Of a stretch of 64,000 bases of DNA, positions 45,005 to 54,572 are shown one piece after another (the first letter of the stretch is position 1; every line of letters begins with the position of its first letter). The position numbers and the translations under genes were made by a program. The notes under the pieces are model-generated. The model saw nothing but the letters and a program-made list of their open reading frames with translations. It ran no database searches and was not told the DNA's origin. The stretch is taken from NCBI GenBank assembly GCA_963737145.1, contig CAVTRO010000007.1, positions 310,001 to 374,000 of the forward strand, written 5' to 3'. The stretch comes from AP-15 sp963737145. GTDB taxonomy: Bacteria; Pseudomonadota; Alphaproteobacteria; ATCC43930; CGMCC-115725.

Positions 45005-45244
45005 TTACAGCCCTTCGTCTCGCGCCTCGCGCAGCAATCCGGCGCTGGGTCCCCGCAGACGCGGCATCGTCGCGCGAAATGACGCCAGTTCATCCAGCCT
45101 CAGCGGATGTTTTGGGCGCGAGACAGGATGGATATGGGCCACCGCCCGGCCATGGCGGGTGATGATTACTTCTTCGCCCGCTTCCACCTTGTCCAACAAC
45201 TCGCTCAGATGGGCCTTCGCCTGAACCAGATTGACCGTGACCAT
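45005..45244 (-). CDS. Phd/YefM-family antitoxin
   Basis: 79 aa. The N-terminal DNA-binding Phd fold is clear: VNLVQAKAHLSELLDKVEAG, then EEVIITRHGRAVAHIHPV. The C-terminal tail (LASFRATMPRLRGPSAGLLR) would wrap the toxin. Partner of the PIN toxin downstream, and probably the autoregulator of the pair. Confidence 0.88.
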   Translation of the reverse strand: MVTVNLVQAKAHLSELLDKVEAGEEVIITRHGRAVAHIHPVSRPKHPLRLDELASFRATMPRLRGPSAGLLREARDEGL

Positions 45245-45340
45245 AACCCGGCCCCGAGATGACCAGAATGCTGGTCATATTTAGCCGCTTCGCGCGGCAT
45301 TGGCAAGAGGTCGGGCTCCCATAGGCCAATGCCGTAGACA

Positions 45341-46070
<730 letters not shown>

Positions 46071-46176
46071 CTCGCGGTCGCTGCCGCGCTCGGCCAAACA
46101 CAATAGACATTTTTGCATCGCGCCTATACGGTCACGCATAGGCCCAGCGATAGGGTCGATCGAACGGGAGGAAAGG

Positions 46177-47856
46177 ATGAAACCAGGGTTCTGGTTCCGG
46201 GCGGCCGGTCTCGGCGCCGCCCTGGCCCTCGCCCTCGTGGCGACGGTACCCGGACAGGCGGAGGAAACGTCGAAATACGGCGGTACGCTGTCCTACATGA
46301 TCCCGGCGGACTCGCCGCCCAGCTTCGACGCGCAGCGCGAGCAGACCTATGCGACGATCCACTCGGCGGCGCCGTTCTATAGCGTCTTGATCAGGATCAA
46401 CCCCAACAATCCGGGGTCGACCACCGACATCGTCTGCGATCTGTGCACCGCGATGCCCGAGCCGACCGATGGCGGTAAGACCTACACCTTCAAGATCCGC
46501 GACGATGTCAAGTTCCACAACGGCGACAAGCTGACCGCTGAGGACGTCGCGGCGAGCCTGAACAAGATCGCCTTTCCGCCGGAAGGCGTGGTGAGCCCGC
46601 GCGCCGCCACTTTCATGATGGTCGACAACATCACGGCGACGGACCCGCACACCCTTGTCATTCATCTGAAGTTCGCAACCCGCACCTTTCTGCCGGCGCT
46701 CGCCGACCCCTACAACTGGATCTACCAGAAGAAGGTGCTCGACAAGGACATCCATTGGTACGAGCACAACATCCTGGGCTCTGGCCCGTTCAAGTTCGCC
46801 GGGTTCGAAACCGGCCAGTCGATCAAGGGCGTGCGCAACCCAGACTACTACCACAAGGGCCTGCCCTATCTCGACGGGTTCATCGGAATCTACGCGCCGA
46901 AGCAGGCGGTGCAGCTCGATGCGATCCGCTCCGACCGCGCCGCGACCGAGTTCCGCGGCTACCCGCCATCGGCGATAGATCAGCTGAAGCAGGAACTTGG
47001 CGACAAGATCGTGGTGCAGCAGAGCGACTGGAACTGCACCGTGGGGGCCTGGATCAACCACCAGAAGAAGCCGTTCGACGATGTTCGGGTGCGTCGCGCC
47101 CTGACCCTGGCGCTCGACCGCTGGGGCAGCGCGCCGAGCCTCTCTGAGATCAGCCTCATGCACACCGTCGGCAGCCTCGTATTTCCAGCATCACCGCTGG
47201 CACCCGACAAAGACCAGATCCGCAGCATCGCCGGCTTCTGGCCCGACATCGAGAAGTCACGAGCCGAGGCGCGCCGGCTGCTGAAAGAGGCGGGCGCCGA
47301 AGGCCTCAGCTTCGAGTTGGTGAACCGCAACGTCGATCAGCCGTATAAATATCTCGGGATTTGGCTAATCGATCAGTGGAGCAAGATCGGACTGCACGTC
47401 ACCCAGCAGGTCGTGCCGACGGGCCCGTGGTTCGCAGCCTTGCGCAGCGGCGATTTTAGCGTCTCGACCGGCGGCAGTTGCCACGGCATCGTCAACCCGG
47501 TGTTGGATGTCCAACCCTGGTTGCCGCGCTCCGTCAGCGAGTCGAATTACGGCTACTACGAGGATCCGAAAGAACTCGATATCTACGACAAGATGCTCCA
47601 CGAGACGGATCTCGCGAAGCAGCGCGCGCTTATGCTCCAGTACAACAAGCGCGTGCTGGACGAGGAGGCGCATTATATCCACACGTTTTGGTGGAATCGG
47701 CTCGTGCCGCTGCGCTCCTACGTCCACGGCTGGAAGATTGGCCCGAGCCACTACGCCAACCAGGATCTGGGGACGATTTGGCTCAGCGCTCCCGAATGCG
47801 GAACGTGTAGTGCACACCCGACGACGGCAAAAGCCGAAGCCGAGATCAGCAAATAA
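46177..47856 (+). CDS. Peptide/nickel-type ABC transporter substrate-binding protein (SBP_bac_5)
   Basis: 559 aa. Signal peptide with cleavage near GQA|EE. Family 5 binding-protein blocks: YTFKIRDDVKFHNGDKLTAE, NILGSGPFKFAGFETGQSIK, GVRNPDYYHKGLPYLDGF and VRVRRALTLALDRWG. A CDLCTAMPEP segment and a C-terminal ECGTCSAH add a few Cys residues. Binds oligopeptides or another ligand in the periplasm. No permease or ATPase gene is in the window, so it is an orphan. It lies between asnS fragments D and E. Confidence 0.9.
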   Translation: MKPGFWFRAAGLGAALALALVATVPGQAEETSKYGGTLSYMIPADSPPSFDAQREQTYATIHSAAPFYSVLIRINPNNPGSTTDIVCDLCTAMPEPTDGGKTYTFKIRDDVKFHNGDKLTAEDVAASLNKIAFPPEGVVSPRAATFMMVDNITATDPHTLVIHLKFATRTFLPALADPYNWIYQKKVLDKDIHWYEHNILGSGPFKFAGFETGQSIKGVRNPDYYHKGLPYLDGFIGIYAPKQAVQLDAIRSDRAATEFRGYPPSAIDQLKQELGDKIVVQQSDWNCTVGAWINHQKKPFDDVRVRRALTLALDRWGSAPSLSEISLMHTVGSLVFPASPLAPDKDQIRSIAGFWPDIEKSRAEARRLLKEAGAEGLSFELVNRNVDQPYKYLGIWLIDQWSKIGLHVTQQVVPTGPWFAALRSGDFSVSTGGSCHGIVNPVLDVQPWLPRSVSESNYGYYEDPKELDIYDKMLHETDLAKQRALMLQYNKRVLDEEAHYIHTFWWNRLVPLRSYVHGWKIGPSHYANQDLGTIWLSAPECGTCSAHPTTAKAEAEISK

Positions 47857-47930
47857 CTTAGGGATGAGGCGGGGGTTGGACCTCACCAAGAATAGGCAGC
47901 GTGTTGACTCGGCGCAAGACTGGCACGGTC

Positions 47931-48023
<93 letters not shown>

Positions 48024-48052
48024 TGCGCGTCGCGACGCAATCCCCTTCCCGC

Positions 48053-48136
48053 CTGTAGGGCGGAAGAGCGTGCGCGCATTCCGCCAGCGGGCTGGGATAC
48101 GAGCGGCGGGATACGCTTTGCTCTCCCGCCCTACGG
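48053..48136. repeat. Inverted repeat, family C
   Basis: Arms CTGTAGGGCGG and CCGCCCTACGG enclose a region with GGCGGGATACGCTTTGCTCT. Similar GTAGGGCGG...CCGCCCTAC elements are common in alphaproteobacterial intergenic DNA. It abuts asnS fragment E. Confidence 0.6.
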
Positions 48137-48220
48137 TGCTCAACGATTGAGCGGCCTTCGACCCCTTTGACGTCTCGCCAACACGAGACTCCCACACTGC
48201 ACCCGGGCTTCTGGCGGTGC

Positions 48221-49045
48221 CTAGCTTTTGATGAACGCCAGCAGGTCGGAATTGATCGTGTCCGCTTCAGTGGTGGGCATGCCGTGCGGGAAGGCCTTGT
48301 AGGTTTTCAGGGTTCCGTTCTTCAATAGCTTGGCGGACATCGGCCCGGCGGCGACATAAGGCACGATCTGGTCGTCTTCGCTGTGGATGACCAATACCGG
48401 GACGGTGATCTTCTTTAGGTCTTCCGTGAAATCGGTTTGGGAAAAGGCCACAATGCCGTCGTAATGCGCCTTGGCGCCGCCCATCATGCCCTGGCGCCAC
48501 CAATTCTGGATGACGGCCTCCGAGGCTTTAGCTCCCGGCCGGTTGTAGCCGTAGAAAGGCCCGGCCGCCACGTCGCGATAGAATTGCGAACGATTGGCGG
48601 CGAGTTGCGCCTGCAGGCCATCAAACACATCCTTGGAAAGGCCCTGGGGATTGGCCGCCGTTTTCAGCATGAGAGGTGGCACCGCGCTGATCAGCGCCGC
48701 CTTGGCCACCCGGCTTTCGCCGTGCCGACCCAGATAGTGCGCGACCTCGCCGCCGCCGGTGGAATGGCCGACATGGATCGCGTTTTTCACGTCGAGATGC
48801 GCCGTCAGCGCCGCCAGATCATCGGCATAATGGTCCATATCGTGGCCGTCGGCGGTCTGGGTCGAGCGGCCGTGGCCACGGCGGTCATGGGCGATAACGC
48901 GATAGCCGTGCTTGAGGAAGAACAGCAGCTGCGCATCCCAATCATCGGCCGACAGCGGCCAGCCGTGGCTGAACACGATCGGCTGACCCGAACCCCAGTC
49001 CTTGTAAAACATCTCCGTGCCGTCGGTGGTGGTGATCGTGGGCAT
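48221..49045 (-). CDS. Alpha/beta hydrolase (chloroperoxidase/arylesterase-like)
   Basis: 274 aa. Catalytic triad readable: nucleophile Ser in HVGHSTGGGEVAHYLGRHG, Asp in VIHSEDDQIVPYVAAGP and His in KAFPHGMPTTEAD. The oxyanion region is VFSHGWPLSADDWDAQ. This is the pattern of cofactor-free haloperoxidases, which also act as esterases. No signal peptide, so cytoplasmic. Divergent from the E1 alpha/beta genes. Confidence 0.9.
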   Translation of the reverse strand: MPTITTTDGTEMFYKDWGSGQPIVFSHGWPLSADDWDAQLLFFLKHGYRVIAHDRRGHGRSTQTADGHDMDHYADDLAALTAHLDVKNAIHVGHSTGGGEVAHYLGRHGESRVAKAALISAVPPLMLKTAANPQGLSKDVFDGLQAQLAANRSQFYRDVAAGPFYGYNRPGAKASEAVIQNWWRQGMMGGAKAHYDGIVAFSQTDFTEDLKKITVPVLVIHSEDDQIVPYVAAGPMSAKLLKNGTLKTYKAFPHGMPTTEADTINSDLLAFIKS

Positions 49046-49253
49046 GTAAACTCCTGTGAAAGGGGGTGGCTGCCATTTCGATTAGAGCACGTCCGCTGTA
49101 TCGCCGTCAGGGAACGGATTGAGCGTTCGGGGTGCGGGCTAATTACCGCTCTGCCAAGGCCGTCGTTCGGCCGCGAGCGACGTTTCGGTTGCCGTCTTTC
49201 CGGTGCTGGACCATCATGCAGCGCCTCGACCGGCCCCGGAGAAATCACACGCC

Positions 49254-50246
49254 ATGAGCCTATCAACTCAAAGCCTCTCGCCGAACCTGCCGCCCGACAC
49301 GCAGCGCGAGATGCTACGCCGGATGCTGACGATCCGCCGCTTCGAGGAGCGCGCCTCGGCCGACTATCTTGCCGGCAAGATCTATGGCGTCGTGCATTGC
49401 TATATCGGCGAGGAGGCGGTCGCGGTCGGCGTCTGCAGCGCGCTCGGGCCCGGCGATCGGATCATCTCGACGCATCGCGGCCACGGCCATTGCATCGCCA
49501 AGGGCGCCGATCTCAACCGCATGATGGCCGAGCTCTACGGGCGCCAAACCGGCTATTGCAAGGGCAAGGGCGGCTCGATGCACATCGCCGATTTCGGCAT
49601 CGGCATGCTCGGCGCCAACGGGATCGTCGCGGGTGGGATCGCGATCGTCACCGGCGCCGGCTTAGCAGCGCAGATGGAGGGCAAGGGCGGTGTCGCCGTC
49701 TCGTTTTTCGGGGATGGCGCGTCAAACGCCGGACCCTTCCACGAGTGCCTCAACATCGCTGCGACCTGGAAGCTGCCGATGCTCTATGTATGCGAAAACA
49801 ACATGTACGCCGCGCAAACCGCGGCCGCCGCGACGCACGCCTTGAGCGACGTGGCGGCGCGCGCAGCCGGCTACGGCATTCCGGGTGTCGTCGTCGACGG
49901 CAACGACATCTTCGCGGTTTACCAGGCGGCGAACCGCGCCGTCGATCGGGCGCGCTCGGGCGGCGGCCCGACCCTGATCGAATGCAAGACCTACCGCCAG
50001 CGCGCCCACACCGAGCGCCGGGGCCAGCCCGATCCCCGCGACCCGGCCGAGGTCGAAGCGTGGAGGGGCAAGGACCCGATCGCGCGGCTCGAGCGCCAAT
50101 TGAGCGAGCAGGGTTACCTCGACACCGCCGGGATGCAGGCCATGGAGCGCGAAATCATGGCCGCGCTCGACGCCGCCGTCGCCTTTGCCGAAGCGAGCCC
50201 CTTCCCCTTGCCCGAACAGGCGACCGAAGACGCCTTTGCGGCCTGA
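49254..50246 (+). CDS. TPP-dependent 2-oxoacid/acetoin dehydrogenase E1 alpha subunit
   Basis: 330 aa. TPP-binding motif GDGASNAGPFHECLNIAATW to CENN, with the N-terminal MLTIRRFEERASADYLAGKI and STHRGHGHCIAKGADLNRMM typical of PdhA/AcoA. Decarboxylates a 2-oxoacid or acetoin and passes the acyl group to a lipoyl E2. No E2 or E3 gene follows, so the partner is elsewhere. Start at 49254 gives the family N-terminus. The beta subunit follows after 14 nt. Confidence 0.9.
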   Translation: MSLSTQSLSPNLPPDTQREMLRRMLTIRRFEERASADYLAGKIYGVVHCYIGEEAVAVGVCSALGPGDRIISTHRGHGHCIAKGADLNRMMAELYGRQTGYCKGKGGSMHIADFGIGMLGANGIVAGGIAIVTGAGLAAQMEGKGGVAVSFFGDGASNAGPFHECLNIAATWKLPMLYVCENNMYAAQTAAAATHALSDVAARAAGYGIPGVVVDGNDIFAVYQAANRAVDRARSGGGPTLIECKTYRQRAHTERRGQPDPRDPAEVEAWRGKDPIARLERQLSEQGYLDTAGMQAMEREIMAALDAAVAFAEASPFPLPEQATEDAFAA

Positions 50247-50260
50247 TCCGGGAGGAGACG

Positions 50261-51238
50261 ATGCGAGAGTTGACGTATAACGAAGCCGCGCTCGAAGCCG
50301 TCGCCGAGGAGATGCGGCGCGATCCCAAGATCTTCTACATGTCGACTGACGCATTGCCGCCGCTCCTCAAGGAATTCGGCCCCGAGCGCATCCGGGCGAC
50401 GCCGATCACGGAGGCGGCGTTGACCGGCATGGCGATCGGCGCGGCCGGCTGCGGCTTCCGCCCGATCGTCGATTGGCGGCAGGTGACGTTCTGCTTTGTC
50501 GCGATGGATCAGATCGTCAATCAAGCGGCCAAGATCCATTACATGTTCGGGGGCCAGGTGACGTTCCCGATCCTCTATCGGGCAGCCGTCGGGGGCGGCG
50601 GCCAGATTGCGGCGCAGCACTCGCAGTCGCCCTATTCGATGTTCATGAATGTCGCCGGCCTGAAGATGTTTCTGCCGTCGACGCCCTACGACGTCAAGGG
50701 CCTCTTAAAGACGGCGATCCGCGACAACAACCCCGTCATCTCGTTCGAATCAAGCCGCCTCATGACGCGCAAGGGGCCGGTGCCGGAGGAGGACTACACG
50801 ATCCCCTTCGGCAAGGCCGACATCAAACGCGAGGGCAGCGACGTGACCGTCGTCGCGCTCGCCTGGCTCGTGCACGAGGCGCTCGCCGCGGCCGACGAGC
50901 TTGCCGCGGAGGGGATCTCGGTCGAAATCGTCGATCCGCGCACGCTCGTGCCGCTCGATACGCAAACGATCCGCAATTCGGTGCAGAAAACTGGTCGCCT
51001 CGTCATCGCCGACGAGGCGGGGCCGACCGCCGGCTTCTCGGCGGAGGTCGCCGCCGTGGCCACCGAGGACGCGGCGACCTTCGCGCGGCTCCAGGCCCCG
51101 GTGAAGCGGGTCTGCGCCCTGCAGGTGCCGATCCCCTACAGCCCCATCCTCGAAAGCCAGGTCTTCCCGGACCGCAAACGGATCATCGCCGGGGTTCGTG
51201 ACGTCCTCCAAGGAGTTAGGCCGGCTGCGGCAGCGTGA
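50261..51238 (+). CDS. TPP-dependent 2-oxoacid/acetoin dehydrogenase E1 beta subunit
   Basis: 325 aa. Transketolase-type pyrimidine-binding fold: TPITEAALTGMAIGAAGCGF, GGGGQIAAQHSQSPYSMFMN (with the catalytic His) and the C-terminal transketolase_C domain (VEIVDPRTLVPLDTQTIRNS). Pairs with the alpha subunit upstream as an alpha2beta2 E1. GGAGGAG stands just before the ATG at 50261. A REP-like element follows the stop. Confidence 0.9.
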   Translation: MRELTYNEAALEAVAEEMRRDPKIFYMSTDALPPLLKEFGPERIRATPITEAALTGMAIGAAGCGFRPIVDWRQVTFCFVAMDQIVNQAAKIHYMFGGQVTFPILYRAAVGGGGQIAAQHSQSPYSMFMNVAGLKMFLPSTPYDVKGLLKTAIRDNNPVISFESSRLMTRKGPVPEEDYTIPFGKADIKREGSDVTVVALAWLVHEALAAADELAAEGISVEIVDPRTLVPLDTQTIRNSVQKTGRLVIADEAGPTAGFSAEVAAVATEDAATFARLQAPVKRVCALQVPIPYSPILESQVFPDRKRIIAGVRDVLQGVRPAAAA

Positions 51239-51256
51239 CAAACTGGACCAATTTGC

Positions 51257-51352
51257 GCTGTCATTGCGAGAAGCGAAGCGACGACGCAATCTCGTACTCG
51301 CAGACGCGCCTTTGCTTGCGCGAGATTGCTTCGCTTCGCTCGCAATGACAGC
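51257..51352. repeat. REP-like palindromic element, family A
   Basis: Outer arms GCTGTCATTGCG / CGCAATGACAGC (12 bp, perfect), inner GAAGCGAAGCGACGACGCAA and GAGATTGCTTCGCTTCGCTC. Located between the E1 beta and amidohydrolase genes. Confidence 0.8.
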
Positions 51353-51372
51353 AAAAATAGCAAGAGTATGCG

Positions 51373-52200
51373 ATGCAGATCGTCGACGCGCAAATTCACC
51401 TTTGGGGGAGCGGCTTGCCGAGCAACCAGTCGCATCGGCAGGTGACGGCCTTTACTCCCGAGGAGGCCATCGTGCTGATGGACGGAGCCGGCGTCGACGC
51501 CGCCGTCATTCATCCGCCAGGTTGGGACCCGAATTCGACCGGCATGGCGTTTGGGGCAGTTCGGAACTACCCGGGCCGCTTCGCGATCATGGGCTCGCTC
51601 CCGCTTGACCGGCCGGAATCTCGCGCGCGCATCGCGAGTTGGCGAGAACAGCCGGGAATGCTCGGTCTGCGCTATGGGTTCCTCTCCGATCCCGCGCGGC
51701 GGCGGCTGCACGATGGCAGCCTCGACTGGCTGTGGGCTTCCGCCGAAGACGCGGGTGTTCCGATCGCCGCGCTGGCGACGGATTCACTGGCGCAGCTCGG
51801 CCGGATCGCTGAGCGCCACCCTGGACTGCGCTTGACGATCGATCACCTCGGCGGCAGAGGCGGCACATCGACACTGAAAGACGCCGCCGCAATGCCCCAC
51901 ATCCCGGAGCTATTGGCGCTTGCGAAATTTCCCAATGTGGCGGTCAAAGCGACGGGCGTACCGCACTATTCCAGCGAACCCTATCCGTTTCCGGCACTGC
52001 ACATCTATCTGCGGCAAGTCTACGACGCCTTTGGTCCGAGCCGCATGCTCTGGGGCACCGACATCACGAAGATGCCGTGCTCGTGGCGCCAATGCGTGAC
52101 GATGTTCACCGAGGAATTGCCGTGGCTCAGCGATGAGGACAAGCGGCTCATCATGGGAGAGGCCGTCTGCGCCTGGTGGGGCTGGGACCGGGCCGCCTGA
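51373..52200 (+). CDS. Amidohydrolase_2 family metal-dependent hydrolase
   Basis: 275 aa. TIM-barrel amidohydrolase_2: the N-terminal metal motif reads VDAQIHLWG (the usual DxHxH has Gln-Ile-His here), with DHLGGRGG and RMLWGTDITKMPCSWRQC carrying the His and Asp of the active site. Related enzymes hydrolyse lactones or decarboxylate aromatic acids. Substrate unknown. Transcribed in the direction of the E1 genes and separated from them by a REP-like element. Confidence 0.82.
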   Translation: MQIVDAQIHLWGSGLPSNQSHRQVTAFTPEEAIVLMDGAGVDAAVIHPPGWDPNSTGMAFGAVRNYPGRFAIMGSLPLDRPESRARIASWREQPGMLGLRYGFLSDPARRRLHDGSLDWLWASAEDAGVPIAALATDSLAQLGRIAERHPGLRLTIDHLGGRGGTSTLKDAAAMPHIPELLALAKFPNVAVKATGVPHYSSEPYPFPALHIYLRQVYDAFGPSRMLWGTDITKMPCSWRQCVTMFTEELPWLSDEDKRLIMGEAVCAWWGWDRAA

Positions 52201-52236
52201 AACACGTCACCGCCCGAGACCGCAGGGACCGGGCGA

Positions 52237-53046
52237 TCAGGCCCGCATGCCCCAGGCGATCGTGTTGCGCAGCAGCGTCATGAACGCGTCGGTTTCCCAC
52301 GCGCCGTGAAAAGTCGGCGGTGTCTTGTCGGCCGGGTCGGGGGCCCGGGCGGCGCGGATCGCGGGGTTATGGCAATGCCCTAGCGCAAAGTAGGTGACGC
52401 CGCCATTGCCGATCGCACGGGTATAGCCGAGCACGCGGGTCCTGCCGTCGGCTTGCAGCGAGGTGTCCGAAGAGTAGAGGGTGCCGATGGCGGGTGAGAC
52501 GGCGCTCGGGCCGTAATCCGCGGTCAGCAGGATTTGCATCGAGCCGGGATTCTGCAACTCGACGAAGTACGGCTCGTCCTCGACGACAAAGGATTTGCCG
52601 AGGCCTCGCGCGAGAGGAGAATCGGCGGCGCTCACCTCGACGCGAAACTCGCAGATCGGCGGATGGGTCAGGAAATAGCTCCCGAGGAGGGCGTGGTGCT
52701 CGGACTTGACGGTGCGGCGCTGGCGCGCGCCCTCCACGCGCTCGGCGCGGCCACCGCTCGTACCATGCAAAGCCAGCCAATGGCCGCCCGCCTCCAGCCA
52801 GCGCTCGATCGCGCGGGTCTGCGCGGCATCCGGGCAGGGGCCGGCGACATAGGTGATCAGCAGCCGGCTGACCGGCAGCCATTTCTCGATATCCACGAAA
52901 TCGTTGGCGACCGAGGCCGGAACCTCCCGTTCGGAAAGCAGCCCCAGCAGCCGCAATCGGGCATAGTCGTGATCGTGCCCAGCCATCGAACCGGGCGGAA
53001 AACCGCCGGCAATCAGATGCGCGCGGCCGGGTTTTGTCTCTGTCAT
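52237..53046 (-). CDS. ThuA-like domain protein
   Basis: 269 aa. Class I glutamine amidotransferase-like ThuA fold: HDHDYARLRLLGLLSEREVP, ALHGTSGGRAE at the position of the nucleophile elbow, and GGVTYFALGHCHNPAI near the C-terminus, which is the conserved GxGR-x-FYxxLGH-like block of ThuA proteins. ThuA acts in trehalose or disaccharide use in rhizobia, but the wider family is uncharacterised. Start at 53046 chosen; the frame upstream shows no homology. Confidence 0.75.
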   Translation of the reverse strand: MTETKPGRAHLIAGGFPPGSMAGHDHDYARLRLLGLLSEREVPASVANDFVDIEKWLPVSRLLITYVAGPCPDAAQTRAIERWLEAGGHWLALHGTSGGRAERVEGARQRRTVKSEHHALLGSYFLTHPPICEFRVEVSAADSPLARGLGKSFVVEDEPYFVELQNPGSMQILLTADYGPSAVSPAIGTLYSSDTSLQADGRTRVLGYTRAIGNGGVTYFALGHCHNPAIRAARAPDPADKTPPTFHGAWETDAFMTLLRNTIAWGMRA

Positions 53047-53146
53047 CGCATCACCTCGTTCGTAAAATCCCCGGGCCCAGTCTGTCACCTTCCCCTGGGT
53101 GGCGCCATGTGCCAGATTCTGTGAAGCGCACCACAGGAGACCCGTC

Positions 53147-54397
53147 ATGCCGCGTTTGAATTTCGGCGCTTTCCTCGCCCCGCATCATCCGGTCGGCGAG
53201 CACCCGATGTTGCAGTTCCGCCGCGATCTCGATCTCGTCGAGCATCTCGACCGGCTCGGCTATGACGAGTTCTGGTGCGGCGAGCACCATTCGAGCGGCT
53301 GGGAAATGATCGGCTCGCCCGAGATGTTCCTCGCCGCGGCGGGTGAGCGTTCGAAGCGGATCAAGCTCGCCACCGGCGTTATCTCATTGCCCTATCACCA
53401 CCCGTTCAATGTCGCGCAGCGCATGGTTCAGCTCGACTGGATGACCGGCGGGCGGGCGATATTCGGGTCCGGTCCCGGTGCGCTCGCGTCCGACGCCCAC
53501 ACGCTCGGGATCGATCCGATGGTGCAGCGCGACCGCCAGGACGAGGCGATCGGCGTCATTCGGCGCCTCTTCAACGGCGAGCGGGTGACCGCGAAGAGCG
53601 ACTGGTTCACATTGCAGGACGCGGCATTGCAATTGCTGCCACTGCAGGAGGACATGCCGTTCGCCGTCGCGTCGCAGATCAGCCCATCCGGCATGACATT
53701 GGCCGGCAAGCACGGGATCGGCATCATCTCGATCGGCTCGATGTCGAGCGAAGGCCTCAACGCCCTGCCGACGCAATGGGGCTTCGCGGAAGCGGCAGCG
53801 GCCAAGCACGGCAAGACGGTCGACCGCAAGAACTGGCGCGTCCTGTTGAGCTGGCACATCGCCGAGACCCGCGAGAAGGCGCGCGCCGAGGCCCGCGAGG
53901 GCCTTCTGCGCCACCACAACCAGTACATTGTCGGGACTTTGCAGCGGCCCGATGCGAAGCCGTTCAGCGACCCCGACGAGGCGGTCGACAAAGCCGCGTT
54001 TTCGGACGGGGCCTCGGCGACAATCGGCACGCCGGATGATCTGGTCGCGCGGATCAAATCCGTGATCGAGATCAGCGGCGGGTTCGGCACCCTGGTCGGG
54101 TTTGTGCACGACTGGGCCAACCCGGAAAACACGATGCGCAGCTGGGACATGGTGGCGCGCTACGTCGTGCCAGAAATCAACGGCTATCTCGCCGGGCTGC
54201 GAGATTCACAGCACTTTGTTGCCACCAACCGCGGCGTCTTCGACCGCGCCAAGGAAGCGATCATGGCGAAAATCACCGAGAACGAAGCCGCTGTCGCAGC
54301 GCTCTCGGTGACGCGGGGATCGCGCCTGGGCGACGTGGCTTCCGCCAGCAACGTCCCCGATCTCGACAAGGCCCGCGCGCAGGCCGGACGGCGCTGA
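53147..54397 (+). CDS. LLM-class flavin-dependent monooxygenase (luciferase-like)
   Basis: 416 aa, bacterial luciferase-like TIM barrel. Motifs: RLGYDEFWCGEHHSSGWEMI, RIKLATGVISLPYHHPFNVA, GRAIFGSGPGALASDAHTLG and FGTLVGFVHDWANPENTMRS. The pattern and length resemble limonene 1,2-monooxygenase-type and related FMNH2-dependent enzymes, which need a separate flavin reductase. The start at 53147 drops a 16-residue extension without homology. Divergent from the ThuA gene. Confidence 0.87.
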   Translation: MPRLNFGAFLAPHHPVGEHPMLQFRRDLDLVEHLDRLGYDEFWCGEHHSSGWEMIGSPEMFLAAAGERSKRIKLATGVISLPYHHPFNVAQRMVQLDWMTGGRAIFGSGPGALASDAHTLGIDPMVQRDRQDEAIGVIRRLFNGERVTAKSDWFTLQDAALQLLPLQEDMPFAVASQISPSGMTLAGKHGIGIISIGSMSSEGLNALPTQWGFAEAAAAKHGKTVDRKNWRVLLSWHIAETREKARAEAREGLLRHHNQYIVGTLQRPDAKPFSDPDEAVDKAAFSDGASATIGTPDDLVARIKSVIEISGGFGTLVGFVHDWANPENTMRSWDMVARYVVPEINGYLAGLRDSQHFVATNRGVFDRAKEAIMAKITENEAAVAALSVTRGSRLGDVASASNVPDLDKARAQAGRR

Positions 54398-54410
54398 CGC
54401 GGTGCTGTCC

Positions 54411-54525
54411 TGCGTCCTTCGAGAGGCGCTCTTTGAGCGCTCCTCAGGATGAGGGAAGTCTTTGATGGCGCTAAGGAATTCCTCATCCTGAGGAGGCCGC
54501 GACGCGGCCGTCTCGAAGGACGCAC
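54411..54525. repeat. Inverted repeat, family D
   Basis: TGCGTCCTTCGAGA...GCTCCTCAGGATGAGGGAA pairs with TTCCTCATCCTGAGGAG...TCTCGAAGGACGCA; a GCCGCGACGCGGC hairpin is in the right arm. This type is common between genes in Bradyrhizobium-like genomes. Confidence 0.75.
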
Positions 54526-54572
54526 TGCGCCGCTCCCACCACCAAGACTTTTTCACAAGCTCTTTCGCGGGG

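Noticed and set aside
48437..49253. Very long open frame (48437-51238) on the plus strand
   Set aside because: Its first part is antisense to the alpha/beta hydrolase and its middle is out of frame over E1 alpha; only the end, E1 beta from 50261, is real.
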